A stretch of DNA of 64,000 bases, from contig JANPIN010000018.1 of the NCBI GenBank assembly GCA_031425035.1, forward strand, positions 13,726 through 77,725, written 5' to 3'. The notes beneath the pieces are model-generated. The model worked only from the letters and a program-made list of their open reading frames with translations. It did no database searches and was not told where the DNA came from. Shown one piece after another: positions 26,189 through 35,658 of this stretch. Position 1 is the stretch's first letter. Each line of letters opens with the position of its first letter. The position numbers and the translations under genes were made by a program. This DNA comes from M3007 sp031425035. Lineage in GTDB: Bacteria > Bacteroidota > Bacteroidia > Chitinophagales > Saprospiraceae.

Positions 26189-27463
26189 CTATTTCAACAC
26201 CGGCATATTGATCGAGATGGTGGTGCCTTTACCCGGTTCGCTGCTCAGGTCGAGTTTCCAGCGATGGGCCTGACACATGCTTTTGACGTAGTAAAGGCCT
26301 AAACCGAAGCCTTTTACGTTGTGTACGTTGCCCGTAGGTACGCGATAAAATTTATCGAAAACCCGCTTTTGATGTTCTTTCGGAATGCCCATGCCGTTGT
26401 CGCGCACGCTCAAAATCACGCGCTGGCCTTCATTATGCAAACCAATGTGAATGTCCGGCACGGCCTTGCTGTATTTCACGGCATTATCCACCAGGTTATG
26501 CAAAATGTTGGTCAGGTGCAGGCGATCGGCTTTAATAAGGCAGTTTTTCGCGTGCAGATCAAGGTGAAGCTGGCCTTCCTTCTCATTCACCTTTAATTCA
26601 ATGGATGGCGAAATACTACAGATCAGTTCGGCCAGGTCCGTTTCTTCCAGGTTCAGTTCGATGTTATCGCGCTCGATTTTAGCGACTTGCAGTACTTTTT
26701 CGACCTGGGTATTCAGGCGCATAACCTGCCCTTTAATAATGCCGGCATAACGATCCAGCCGCGGGTCTGACTTTATTTTCTCATTTTGCAAAAAGACGTC
26801 CGTGGAAATATTGATGGTTGAAATGGGCGTTTTGAACTCGTGGGTCATGTTATTAATAAAATCCCGCTGCAGTTCGGAGAGCTGTTTTTGCCTTAAAATG
26901 ACAAACATGGAGTAGATGAAAAAGGCAATGGTAAATACCATAAGCCCGCTAAATACTAGCACGATCCATATATTGGATAGGATATTGGCCTTTTTATCAG
27001 GGAAACGGACCCCGAAATAGTAGATGAAGTCCGTCTCATAGTGCTTGGGCAGTGGCTCAGCCAGCGGAGCGCGGGTGGGGTCATCCGAACGCACCAGTTT
27101 TCCGCGAACCATCTCGTCGCTGGTACAGTCGAATATGCCGTATTCGAAGTTTTCTTTCAGGCTTTGCGTTTGAAAAGAGGCGTCCAGGCAGAACTCCAGG
27201 TCATCGGCTTCAAACACGTTATTGATGTTTACCACCCAGTAATTGGACGACAACTGGCGGACAAAACTGACTGTCGGCAGGGTAAAATTATTCAATACAC
27301 TGAGGTCATGCGCCGCATCCAGCAGGGCCTGGTTGACCTTCCGGTTGAATTCCCGTTCCTGCAAATCCCAGGTACGCAGTATCCAGTAAGTCTGCACCGA
27401 GAGCAGACTCAGGATGGATATGGCGCCGAGTAAAATCACCCGGCGAATAATGGTATTGGTCAT
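26189..27463 (-). CDS. Two-transmembrane sensor histidine kinase
   Basis: 424 residues. TM1 (9-29) and TM2 (about 163-189) frame an external sensor region of about 130 residues with no domain I recognise. The dimerisation/phosphorylation box has His208 in NNMTHEFKTPIS. The ATPase domain shows the N box NLVDNAVKYS, the G1 box VRDNGMGIP and the F/G2 boxes FDKFYRV and GFGLGLYYVK. It autophosphorylates and hands the phosphate to an unlinked response regulator; none is adjacent. Orphan kinases are common in this phylum. Confidence 0.93.
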   Translation of the reverse strand: MTNTIIRRVILLGAISILSLLSVQTYWILRTWDLQEREFNRKVNQALLDAAHDLSVLNNFTLPTVSFVRQLSSNYWVVNINNVFEADDLEFCLDASFQTQSLKENFEYGIFDCTSDEMVRGKLVRSDDPTRAPLAEPLPKHYETDFIYYFGVRFPDKKANILSNIWIVLVFSGLMVFTIAFFIYSMFVILRQKQLSELQRDFINNMTHEFKTPISTINISTDVFLQNEKIKSDPRLDRYAGIIKGQVMRLNTQVEKVLQVAKIERDNIELNLEETDLAELICSISPSIELKVNEKEGQLHLDLHAKNCLIKADRLHLTNILHNLVDNAVKYSKAVPDIHIGLHNEGQRVILSVRDNGMGIPKEHQKRVFDKFYRVPTGNVHNVKGFGLGLYYVKSMCQAHRWKLDLSSEPGKGTTISINMPVLK

Positions 27464-27673
27464 ATAAGCAGTTGAGAATCCTGGTGGAAAAGGGGCTTTC
27501 GCACAAAATTACATTATCCACCGTGATGCCGGCCGACGTTAGCATTTGGTTTGGAAATGCCGGTTTTACCGGTGATAGGCCAGACGAGATTTTAAAATTT
27601 TTAACCACGACGACACGACGATACACGACGGCGGAGCGCAAATTGGTTTTGTACAAAGTTGGATTCTAATTAC

Positions 27674-27729
27674 CTGATAATCAGATATTCAAACCAACAA
27701 ACTTAGGTCAAACCACTCCAACCTGCCTA
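27674..27729. repeat. Dispersed intergenic repeat, copy A
   Basis: Two blocks are shared with copy B at 47311-47355: CTGATAAYCARATATTCAAA followed by CCA (27674-27696), and ACCACTCMAACYTGCCTATA (27712-27731). In A a 15-base spacer separates them; in B it is 4 bases. The right end overlaps the stop codon of the MBL gene. Confidence 0.55.
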
Positions 27730-28365
27730 TAAAAATGGATTGTACTCTTTTTCGTGGCGCACCGTGGTCGCCGGTCCGTGACCGGGATAGACCAGGGTTT
27801 CATCCGGCAGGGTAAATAACTGGGAGCGAATACTTTCCAGCAGGACGGCGAGGTTTCCACCTGGCAGATCGTGGCGGCCGATGCCTTCCAGGAAGAGTAC
27901 GTCACCCGCCAGTACGAGGCCGGCCTCGCGGCAGTAAAAGGAAATACTGGCCGGCGAGTGGCCGGGCGTAAACAGAATTTCCAGGCGGGTGGCGCCAAAT
28001 TCCACCGTTTGGCCGGCTTCCAGGAAAGCGCCGGGTTCAGGGGAGGGTTCGGCCTGCGGCAGGCCGTACATCTGGCAGACTTCCAGGTAACGCGCCAGCA
28101 CCGGCAGTTCACCGCGGTGTATTTCCAGCGGCAGGTTCCAGGTTTCTGCGACGAAGCGATTGCCGAACACATGGTCCAGGTGGCAGTGGGTATTGATCAG
28201 CCGCACCGGCCGTAACTGGCGTTCGGTGATGAAGTTTTTTAAGGCAGCGCGCTCGGCAGCCGTGTAACACCCGGGATCGAAAATGGCGCATTCCCCCGTT
28301 TCATCGTATAAAACGTAGGTGTTTTCGGCCATCGGGTTAAATTCAAAAACTTGCAGCTCGGTCAT
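27727..28365 (-). CDS. MBL-fold metallo-hydrolase, glyoxalase II-like
   Basis: 212 residues. The metallo-beta-lactamase motif is NTHCHLDH with His60, His62, Asp64 and His65. Further ligands lie in FTPGHSPAS, LAGDVLF and VYPGHGPATT. The pattern and length match YcbL/GloB-like hydrolases that cleave thioesters such as lactoylglutathione; the true substrate is unknown. It is cytoplasmic. It lies upstream of the histidine kinase on the same strand with a 263-base gap, so a shared transcript is doubtful. Confidence 0.9.
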   Translation of the reverse strand: MTELQVFEFNPMAENTYVLYDETGECAIFDPGCYTAAERAALKNFITERQLRPVRLINTHCHLDHVFGNRFVAETWNLPLEIHRGELPVLARYLEVCQMYGLPQAEPSPEPGAFLEAGQTVEFGATRLEILFTPGHSPASISFYCREAGLVLAGDVLFLEGIGRHDLPGGNLAVLLESIRSQLFTLPDETLVYPGHGPATTVRHEKEYNPFL

Positions 28366-28501
28366 GTGCGAAAATTAATGGTCGGTCAGGTTCAACCAGG
28401 GCAAAGGAAACAGCTTTTGTCGAAATCGGTTCGCCCAAAAAAAGTGGCTTCCCAACGCACAGAGCGCTGAAAAGCCACCAGTCGGATAAATATGCCGGTC
28501 G

Positions 28502-30847
28502 TTAATGCACCATCAATTTCTTTTCGGCCGGCCCCTGGGTAGTTTGCAGCCGCAGGGTATAGAGTCCTTTTGGCCAGTTGCTCACTTGCAGACGCTGCGA
28601 TTTTCCGGTCACTGGCGCAGCGGAATAGACCACCTGCCCCAGCGCATTCACGGCTTCCAGGTGTTCCACTTCCAGATCGCCGGTGAACACCCGCACTTCA
28701 CTGGTAGCCGGATTCGGGTAAACGGATACCTGCTGGGCAAGTGTTTTCTCCTGTGTTCCGCTGGTTTCCACCATTTTTATCCATAAGGTATCCTGTATAG
28801 CGGGTGTGCCGAAAATGAGCGGTTGCCCGTCTTTATCCACGGCTCTAAGGCCGCGAACAGGTACGGTGAATGGTTTTACATCGCCTATTTCGCGGTCGAT
28901 CACATCGATAATAATTACAAAATCAGAACGAAACGTAAGGGTGGCAATGCGGCCGAAACCGGATGAACTGGCGTATTTTTTCGTAAAACCAAGGTCCAGT
29001 TGGCGCTCATCGTAATTATCTTTCGGCAGCCAGAGGATGTGGTTGGAAATGCCGAAAAAGTCGTTTTTATAATCTACTTCCGGGTCATGTTCTACATATT
29101 CCGGGTATTTCAGCGCAAATGCCAGACCATACAGGTCGAGGGCCGGAGCAGTGGCGCTACCCACCATCACGTTTGCCTTGATCTCCAGCGGAAACGGATT
29201 ATTGGGATCTACTTCGATGACACTTTGGGGGAACTCCACCCAAACCTCCGGAGCGCCCGGTACCGGCAGGACTTCAAAACTGTCGATTGGCGAGTAATGC
29301 GGCTCAATGAGATCGACGTCCATGTCCAGTACCGTACCATCTCCGTCGCAGTCGAAATGTTTGTAATTCAAGGGCTGTTCCGCATTCACCAACTGGACCG
29401 GCCAGTTAGGGGCAAACTGATTTTTAAACTCGCTGCTGGCATTTGGGCGGGGTGCGCCGGAAGTCAGATAGCCGACGCCGATGTCCAGCAGATCATATAC
29501 GTTGGCTTTAGTGTCTCTGTTCGCATCGCCGGGTAAGACATAGTCCTGCGGGTCCGGCATGTTTTCAGCGGTCAGGTTAAGGGCATCGGTGATCAGCAAT
29601 TTACTCACCGTCGAAGCACAGGAATTTTGTTTCCAAACGCTCAGGGTGACCCGGTACATGCCGCCTTTGGCATAGAAGTGCGGTTTTTCGGTCCACTGCG
29701 TCGCTTCCCAAATGGGGCTGCCATCACCGAAGTCCAGGTGACATAAACTGGAGTTGCCGCCGGATTTGTTGGTGAAAAGGACATTATAACCCATGTCCGG
29801 GTTGCCCGAAGTCACCTCCATGTCCAGATCGGCCAGGCAGGAACCGTAGATGCTGTTACAGTCGCCGGCCCACCAGGTCGTCACCCCAGCCGCCAGCGCG
29901 TCACATTCGCTCAGGTAAGTCTGTTGATCACAGCCACAGACGGGTACATCCTGCGGCGGGCAGGCCTGGACCAAACCCATGAGCTGGACATTGGCACAAC
30001 CCGGCTCGACCAGGGTCAAATCTTTGCAGAGGGTGCCGGTGCAGGACAGATTGGCGCCGGCGTCTACCGTGTAGGTCGCGCAAATGCTGTAAGGACCATA
30101 GTCCGGCATTTCCGTATTCAGGCTGGCGGTGTTGCCGAGTGATGCAGGATTTGAGCCATTCGTCCAGTTGATGGCGGTTAATGGGCCGGCATTGCTGGTT
30201 TGTGGCAATAATTTGGCGTAAATCTGTTTGCCGATACCGGTTACATACGTGTTATATCCACAGGGGCCGGCGGGTTCTCCGCTCACCAGTATTTCCTGGC
30301 AGCTTTGCGCCACCACCCCGATCAGGTTTACCAGACGCAGACAAACGGTCTGTGTTCCTGTTTGTTGAAAAGTATAGTCGATGACGTCACCGGTCAGACC
30401 TGTAGCGATGTTATCCCCAAAACTCCAGATGCAGGTTACATTCAACAGGCCATCCAGTTCGGCTTTAAAAGTGTATTTATACGGGTTGTCAGGGCTGACG
30501 GTATAGCTAAAGTGCGCTTCATCAAGCGGGGAATCGGTCCATGCGTTCAATCCCAGTACGGGCAGACCATCTTGTGGACAGTCTGGTAAAGGCTCCACTT
30601 GCACGGCGTTGTAGAATATGATTTTTCCGGGGACGAGGATACCCTCATATTTAACGGCGTGGAAGAAGTCCCCGTTGTCTATTTGTTTAATAACTGCGCC
30701 ACACCCTGGCGTTACGCTGACGACCTGACCAATGTGAGCGAATGGCTGCGCCAGCAGCGCGCCTCCATGCAGCAGAACGATAGCCAGGATCAACAGCCAG
30801 TTTTTTCCAGGGATCGGACGGTGCAGAATGGGTTGAAAGTGAGCCAT
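28502..30847 (-). CDS. Multidomain secreted protein with T9SS sorting domain, PKD, Kazal-like and dockerin-like modules
   Basis: 781 residues with a signal peptide (cleavage near 34, after LLAQ). PKD-like repeats occur around 110-190 and 340-410 (FTNKSGGNSSLCHLDFGDG). A Kazal-type protease inhibitor-like segment lies near 300-330 (VPVCGCDQQTYLSECDALAAG). A dockerin-like calcium loop pattern (GDANRDTKANVYDLLDIG) follows near 440-460. A cohesin-like or beta-rich region comes next, and the C-terminal 80 residues are a type A T9SS sorting domain (VYPNPATSEVRV to KKLMVH). It is exported by T9SS and released or anchored at the surface; its enzymatic role, if any, is not visible. Confidence 0.88.
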   Translation of the reverse strand: MAHFQPILHRPIPGKNWLLILAIVLLHGGALLAQPFAHIGQVVSVTPGCGAVIKQIDNGDFFHAVKYEGILVPGKIIFYNAVQVEPLPDCPQDGLPVLGLNAWTDSPLDEAHFSYTVSPDNPYKYTFKAELDGLLNVTCIWSFGDNIATGLTGDVIDYTFQQTGTQTVCLRLVNLIGVVAQSCQEILVSGEPAGPCGYNTYVTGIGKQIYAKLLPQTSNAGPLTAINWTNGSNPASLGNTASLNTEMPDYGPYSICATYTVDAGANLSCTGTLCKDLTLVEPGCANVQLMGLVQACPPQDVPVCGCDQQTYLSECDALAAGVTTWWAGDCNSIYGSCLADLDMEVTSGNPDMGYNVLFTNKSGGNSSLCHLDFGDGSPIWEATQWTEKPHFYAKGGMYRVTLSVWKQNSCASTVSKLLITDALNLTAENMPDPQDYVLPGDANRDTKANVYDLLDIGVGYLTSGAPRPNASSEFKNQFAPNWPVQLVNAEQPLNYKHFDCDGDGTVLDMDVDLIEPHYSPIDSFEVLPVPGAPEVWVEFPQSVIEVDPNNPFPLEIKANVMVGSATAPALDLYGLAFALKYPEYVEHDPEVDYKNDFFGISNHILWLPKDNYDERQLDLGFTKKYASSSGFGRIATLTFRSDFVIIIDVIDREIGDVKPFTVPVRGLRAVDKDGQPLIFGTPAIQDTLWIKMVETSGTQEKTLAQQVSVYPNPATSEVRVFTGDLEVEHLEAVNALGQVVYSAAPVTGKSQRLQVSNWPKGLYTLRLQTTQGPAEKKLMVH

Positions 30848-31136
30848 TTTTATCCAATTTTATACAGATGACGGCTTTAGTCCCGCAATCGTTGGGCCAA
30901 AGACTATTTCAGAATACAAAGATTCGTTTTTGTATGGATGAAAACACCGACATTTTTATAAACTTGCCGGAAAATTAATATTTGCTTAAACCAGCTAAAT
31001 ATTTGGTTGTCAAAAGAATAACTGGCCCGAAATTAGCAATAAAACCTGGAAAAACATAAATTTTCTAACAAAACTTTATCGCGTCGGCGGACTGATTTGT
31101 CGGCTGGCCGCCAGAAAGAATCAAGGGTAAAAATAA
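30848..31136. other. AT-rich divergent intergenic region
   Basis: 289 bases between two divergent genes, with no reading frame of note. It holds two near-repeats (TTAATATTTGC and CTAAATATTTGG, 30976-31009) that approach the -7 consensus but with one extra base. Promoters for both neighbours must lie here. Confidence 0.45.
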
Positions 31137-32570
31137 ATGTTCAGCGACAAACTCGTCAGCCTGTTAGAGACTTTTTCGCGAGCGGAATTCGGGCGTTTGC
31201 ACAAGTTCCTGCAATCCCCCTATTTCAACGACCAGAAAGAGGTAACCCTGTTATTCGAATGGGTCGCCCTGGCTTTGCGTAAAAATGAATTGGCCGCCGC
31301 GCTGCTGAGCAAGGAAAAAGTATGGGCCGCCCTGTATCCCCGGCAAAAGTTGAATGATGCCCAACTGCGCCGCTTATCGTCCGATCTGACGCAGCTGGTG
31401 CTGCAATTCCTGCTACAGGAAAGCCGCCGCCAGGATGCCGTCAGCGAAGCCCTGGAAATGCAGAAAGTACTGGAAAAACCGGAGTTGAAAAAGCATTTGA
31501 ACGGGGTGGAACGGCAACTGCAAAAATTGCTGGACACTACGCCGGTCGGCTCGACCACGGCCTATCTGGCGCAGTTTACCCGGCACTGGAATATTTTTTA
31601 TCGGGCTTCCAAAGTGGTCGTTACGACCGATTATGTGGATAAACTGGGCCCCGCGGATTTCTACCTGGAGTGTTTTTATCTCACGCAGAAGTTGAAGTTC
31701 TACGTGGCATTACTGCTTTACCGGGGTTCCAGAAGCACCGAACAGGAGATGAAAATGATCTCCGGTTTCTGGGAATATTTAGCCGACGAACGCTTTGCCA
31801 ATGTGCCTTTGATCCAGATCTATCTGAACGTAATTGCTTGTTTTAACAAGCCGGACGAGGAGGTATACTTTCGGGATCTAATGCATAATCTGGAGCGTTT
31901 TGCCCCCGAATTGAACAAAGAAGACCTGCGCGAGAGCTACCATATTGCGCAGAACTATTGTGCGTTAAAAATCAATCAGGGGCTCAATGAGTACTACCGG
32001 GAAATGTTCGCGATTTTCCGGATGACCATTGAAAACGAGCTATTGCTGGAAGATGGCCGGCTGTCGGAAGGCTTGTATAAGAATATTATCACCGTAGGCT
32101 TGCGGGTCAAGGAATTTGATTGGGTGAAACAATTTATCGAAGGGTATTCCGAATTTCTACCCGCCGATATCCGGGAAAACGCCTGCTCTTTCAACCTGGC
32201 CAACCTGTATTCTCACCTGAAACAGCATAGTAAAGTCATTGAGGCCTTACGCAATGTGGAATACAGCGATGTCGTGTACGCTTTGAGCGCTAAATTGATT
32301 TTAGTCCGCACCTACTACGATACGGATGAAGTGATGGCCCTGGACTCCTTAATCGATAGTTTTCGCATTTTTTTGCGGCGAAATAAGGTCATTTCTAAAA
32401 ATCAAAAACGCGAATACAACAGCTTTTTAAACATCGTTAAAAAGCTGACCTCCATTCCTTCCGGCGATCAGGCCGCCATAACCAAACTGCGCCAGCGCGT
32501 CACCGTGACTTCCTCCACCATGCCCAAAAAGTGGCTGCTGGAAAAAATGGACGAGCTACAACGCAAATAG
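31137..32570 (+). CDS. Cytoplasmic helical protein of unknown function
   Basis: 477 residues; I do not recognise the family. No signal peptide or membrane segment is visible. The sequence is rich in Leu, Glu, Lys and aromatic residues and looks almost entirely helical, perhaps an alpha-solenoid similar to TPR (for example QNYCALKINQGLNEYYREMF and LANLYSHLKQHSKVIEALRN). The opening FSRAEFGRLHKFLQSPYFND looks conserved in type. It could be a scaffold. It lies alone, with mtaB starting 97 bases downstream. Confidence 0.75.
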   Translation: MFSDKLVSLLETFSRAEFGRLHKFLQSPYFNDQKEVTLLFEWVALALRKNELAAALLSKEKVWAALYPRQKLNDAQLRRLSSDLTQLVLQFLLQESRRQDAVSEALEMQKVLEKPELKKHLNGVERQLQKLLDTTPVGSTTAYLAQFTRHWNIFYRASKVVVTTDYVDKLGPADFYLECFYLTQKLKFYVALLLYRGSRSTEQEMKMISGFWEYLADERFANVPLIQIYLNVIACFNKPDEEVYFRDLMHNLERFAPELNKEDLRESYHIAQNYCALKINQGLNEYYREMFAIFRMTIENELLLEDGRLSEGLYKNIITVGLRVKEFDWVKQFIEGYSEFLPADIRENACSFNLANLYSHLKQHSKVIEALRNVEYSDVVYALSAKLILVRTYYDTDEVMALDSLIDSFRIFLRRNKVISKNQKREYNSFLNIVKKLTSIPSGDQAAITKLRQRVTVTSSTMPKKWLLEKMDELQRK

Positions 32571-32604
32571 TCCCACTGACTACCAGCAGTTTCCCTGAAA
32601 ACCC

Positions 32605-32612
32605 TATTTTTG
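32605..32612 (+). promoter_or_regulatory. Candidate -7 element of mtaB
   Basis: TATTTTTG matches TAnnTTTG and lies 55 bases before the ATG at 32668. The tandem repeat 32627-32667 would then fall in the leader. The -33 element is not clear. Confidence 0.35.
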
Positions 32613-32626
32613 CAGCCTTTTTGCCC

Positions 32627-32667
32627 TGTCACCTAACTCCTGTCCCCTAACTCCTGTCCCCTACTAC
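32627..32667. repeat. 14-base tandem repeat directly before mtaB
   Basis: Three units: TGTCACCTAACTCC, TGTCCCCTAACTCC and a shortened TGTCCCCTACTAC that touches the ATG at 32668. Copy number may vary between strains. Confidence 0.8.
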
Positions 32668-34029
32668 ATGACCCCCCGTACCGTTGCCTTCCACACCCTC
32701 GGCTGCAAGCTGAACTACTCGGAAACCTCCGCCCTGGCGCAGCTTTTCGAGCGGAGCGGCTATTTGCCGGTGAAATTTGAGGAAGCTGCGGACATTTACG
32801 TGCTCAACACCTGCTCGGTCACCGAACAGGCGGATCGGGAATGTCAGAAGATCGTGCGGCAGGCCCTGCGCCGGCAGCCCGATGCTTTCGTGGTGGTCAC
32901 CGGCTGTTACGCGCAGTTGAAACCCGACGAAATCGCCCGCATACCCGGCGTGGATCTGGTGCTGGGCGCCGGGGAGAAATTTCGCATTCTCGACTACGTC
33001 GACGACCTGTCCAAAGCGCCGGGCAAAGGCATGGTCCATGCCGGCGAAGTACGCGACGTCAATACCTTCAACGCCTCGTTTTCTTTTGGCGACCGCACGC
33101 GCTCTTTTTTGAAAGTGCAGGACGGCTGCGATTATAAATGCAGCTTTTGCACCATTCCGCAGGCCCGGGGCGCCAGCCGCTCCGATACGGTCGCCAGCGT
33201 GGTGGCCAATGCCCGGCAGATTGCCAGTATGGGCGTACAGGAGATCGTACTGACCGGCGTCAACCTGGGTGATTTTGGCAATGGTACGGCCGTCATCGAA
33301 GGCGAACGCGTCCAAAAAGAAGCGCTTTTTGTAGATTTGATCCGCGAACTGGAGCAGGTCGAAAGCGTCAGCCGCTACCGCATTAGTAGCATCGAGCCCA
33401 ACCTGCTGACCGATGAGATCATCGGTTTTGTGGCGGAAAGCCAGCGTTTTATGCCGCATTTCCACGTGCCGCTACAGTCGGGGAATGACAAACAGTTGCG
33501 CGATATGCGCCGGCGCTACAAACGCGATCTCTACGCCGCCCGGGTAGAGATGATCAAAAAGAAAATGCCGCATGCCTGTATCGGCTGTGACGTGATCGTC
33601 GGTTTTCCGGGCGAAACGGAGGCGGATTTCCTGGAAACCTACCGTTTTTTGCAGGATCTCGACGTGTCTTATCTGCACGTTTTCAGTTACTCCGAACGGG
33701 CCAACACGCTGGCGACCACCCTGCCCGGCAGCGTTCCCATCGAAGAGCGGAAGCGCCGCAACCAGGCGCTGCGCGGTTTGTCGGAAATGAAACGCCGCGA
33801 TTTTTACCAGCAACACCTGGGCAGCGTACGCCCCGTACTGTTTGAAAAGCACAAGAATCCGGCCCTTTTGAGCGGTTTCACGGATAATTACGTGAAAATC
33901 GAGGCGCCTTTTATGGCCGACCGGCTCAATACCATCGCTCCGGTTTTACTCGCCGACCTCTGGCCGGGCGGGGAAGCCGTGCAGGCGCAAATGGCCGGAC
34001 CGGAGTTGGCGATCGTTACGCTCCGCTAA
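32668..34029 (+). CDS. mtaB: tRNA (t6A37) methylthiotransferase MtaB
   Basis: 453 residues. It turns N6-threonylcarbamoyladenosine-37 of tRNA into its 2-methylthio form with two iron-sulfur clusters. The first cluster is held by Cys13, Cys49 and Cys80 (LGCKLNYSE, NTCSVTEQADREC, VTGCYAQ), the radical SAM cluster by Cys154, Cys158 and Cys161 (DGCDYKCSFC). The ending shows a TRAM-like segment. The LGCKLN start marks the MtaB subgroup rather than MiaB or RimO. Confidence 0.95.
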   Translation: MTPRTVAFHTLGCKLNYSETSALAQLFERSGYLPVKFEEAADIYVLNTCSVTEQADRECQKIVRQALRRQPDAFVVVTGCYAQLKPDEIARIPGVDLVLGAGEKFRILDYVDDLSKAPGKGMVHAGEVRDVNTFNASFSFGDRTRSFLKVQDGCDYKCSFCTIPQARGASRSDTVASVVANARQIASMGVQEIVLTGVNLGDFGNGTAVIEGERVQKEALFVDLIRELEQVESVSRYRISSIEPNLLTDEIIGFVAESQRFMPHFHVPLQSGNDKQLRDMRRRYKRDLYAARVEMIKKKMPHACIGCDVIVGFPGETEADFLETYRFLQDLDVSYLHVFSYSERANTLATTLPGSVPIEERKRRNQALRGLSEMKRRDFYQQHLGSVRPVLFEKHKNPALLSGFTDNYVKIEAPFMADRLNTIAPVLLADLWPGGEAVQAQMAGPELAIVTLR

Positions 34030-34211
34030 ATTCGAATTGTTTACCAAGCTCTGATTGTCCGGCTACCGACAAGTAGGCCGGGGATTTTAAATGGGCTAAC
34101 CAGAATCGGGACAGCGGGTTACTTTTACCAATCGTAAATCCCGGGGACCAACGGCTGCGTATACTTACGTAGGGCCATTTCAGACCGCTTCGCAAACATT
34201 ACTAAGCATTT

Positions 34212-35564
34212 ATGCACATCGTTATCCTCGGCAACGGCATTAGCGGCATTACGGCTGCCCGGCACATTCGCAAACACAGCGACCACGCCATCACCATTCT
34301 TTCCGACGAGTCCGATTTTTTCTTCAGTCGCACGGCATTGATGTACGTGTACATGGGCCACCTGCGCTTTGAAGATACCCAGCCCTATGAAAACTGGTTC
34401 TGGGAAAAAAATCGCATTCAGCTTCAGCGCGCCCGGGTGGAAACGGTGAATTTCCAGGAAAAAACGCTCCAACTGACCGGCGGTGCCGTGCTGCCCTACG
34501 ACCGGCTTTTGCTGGCAGTCGGGTCCAAATCCAATAAATTCGGCTGGCCGGGTCAGGACCTGAACGGCGTACGCGGCCTGTACAGCAAACAGGATCTGGA
34601 AGCCATGCAGGACCACGCGATCAGCCGGGAGAAGCGCGCCGATGCCCGGGCCGTAGTGGTCGGCGGCGGCTTGATCGGTATAGAAATGGTGGAAATGTTC
34701 CATAGCCGCCACGTGCCGGTTTCCTTTCTGGTACGCGAAGACAATTTCTGGAACAACATTTTGCCCCCGGAAGAATCGTCGATGGTCACCCGTCACCTGC
34801 TGGAGCACCACGTCGATCTGCGCCTGGGTACCGAATTAAAGGAAATACAACCCACCGCGGACGGGCAGGTAAAATCAGTACTGACCAGCACCGGCGACAC
34901 GATCGGGTGTGGTTACGTGGGCCTGACGGTTGGGGTGAGCCCGAACGTGGATTTTCTGAAAAATAGCGGTCTGGAGATCAATAAGGGCATTTTAGTGAAC
35001 GAATACCTGGAAACCAACCAGCCGGACGTCTACGCGATCGGCGACTGTGCCGAGTTGCGGACGCCCCCGGCCGGCCGCCGCCCTATTGAAGCAGTGTGGT
35101 ATGTGGGGCGTATGATGGGCGAAACCGTGGCGCATTCGATCTGCGGCCAACGGCGGCGTTATGAGCCTGGCATCTGGTTCAATTCCGCCAAATTCTTCGA
35201 TATAGAATACCAGACCTATGGCGATATCCGCGCCAAACTGGCGGATAATCAGACCTCGCTCTACTGGGAACATCCCGGCGGTAAAAAAAGCATCCGGATT
35301 ACCTATGAATCAGCCAGTGGTCAGGTCGTGGGTTTCAACCTGATGGGCGTACGCTATCGCCACGAAGTCTGCGAAAAATGGATCGCGCAGGGAGCCACGA
35401 TGGAAACAGTGCTGACCAATCTCGGCCTGGCGAACTTCGATCCGGAGTTTTATCCGCAGCACGAGGCAGAACTGGTGCATTTATATAATCAGCAAACCGG
35501 CAAAAACCTGTTGCTACGCCGCCGCCGCGGCCTGACCGCCGTACTGGAATTTTTGAAAAATTGA
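34212..35564 (+). CDS. NAD(P)/FAD-dependent oxidoreductase
   Basis: 450 residues. The first dinucleotide motif GNGISG (7-12) binds FAD and the second, GGGLIGIEMVE (near 153-163), binds NAD(P)H. VYAIGDCAEL is the FAD-closing motif. It resembles the FAD domain of nitrite reductase NirB and rubredoxin/ferredoxin reductases. The last 120 residues form an extra C-terminal domain. No CxxC redox pair is evident. It ends 94 bases before a membrane ferredoxin gene on the same strand, and together they could move electrons between NAD(P)H and the membrane; the acceptor is unknown. Confidence 0.88.
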   Translation: MHIVILGNGISGITAARHIRKHSDHAITILSDESDFFFSRTALMYVYMGHLRFEDTQPYENWFWEKNRIQLQRARVETVNFQEKTLQLTGGAVLPYDRLLLAVGSKSNKFGWPGQDLNGVRGLYSKQDLEAMQDHAISREKRADARAVVVGGGLIGIEMVEMFHSRHVPVSFLVREDNFWNNILPPEESSMVTRHLLEHHVDLRLGTELKEIQPTADGQVKSVLTSTGDTIGCGYVGLTVGVSPNVDFLKNSGLEINKGILVNEYLETNQPDVYAIGDCAELRTPPAGRRPIEAVWYVGRMMGETVAHSICGQRRRYEPGIWFNSAKFFDIEYQTYGDIRAKLADNQTSLYWEHPGGKKSIRITYESASGQVVGFNLMGVRYRHEVCEKWIAQGATMETVLTNLGLANFDPEFYPQHEAELVHLYNQQTGKNLLLRRRRGLTAVLEFLKN

Positions 35565-35605
35565 GTGTCATGTTGGGTTAAAAAGGGCCTTCAAGCAAGT
35601 GTACC

Positions 35606-35646
35606 CATTCCCCAATAACCAGTCCCCCATAACCAATAACCATTAA
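35606..35646. repeat. CCAATAACC-type tandem repeat before the membrane ferredoxin gene
   Basis: CCCAATAACC, CCATAACC, CCAATAACC and CCATTAACG follow each other just before the ATG at 35659. It belongs to the same type as 26141-26187. Confidence 0.6.
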
Positions 35647-35658
35647 CGAACAACCGCT

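Noticed and set aside
26189..27463. Histidine kinase as part of a two-component pair
   Set aside because: No response regulator is adjacent on either side.
30848..31136. tRNA or other RNA gene in the AT-rich gap
   Set aside because: No cloverleaf or conserved T-loop was found in this or the other gaps.
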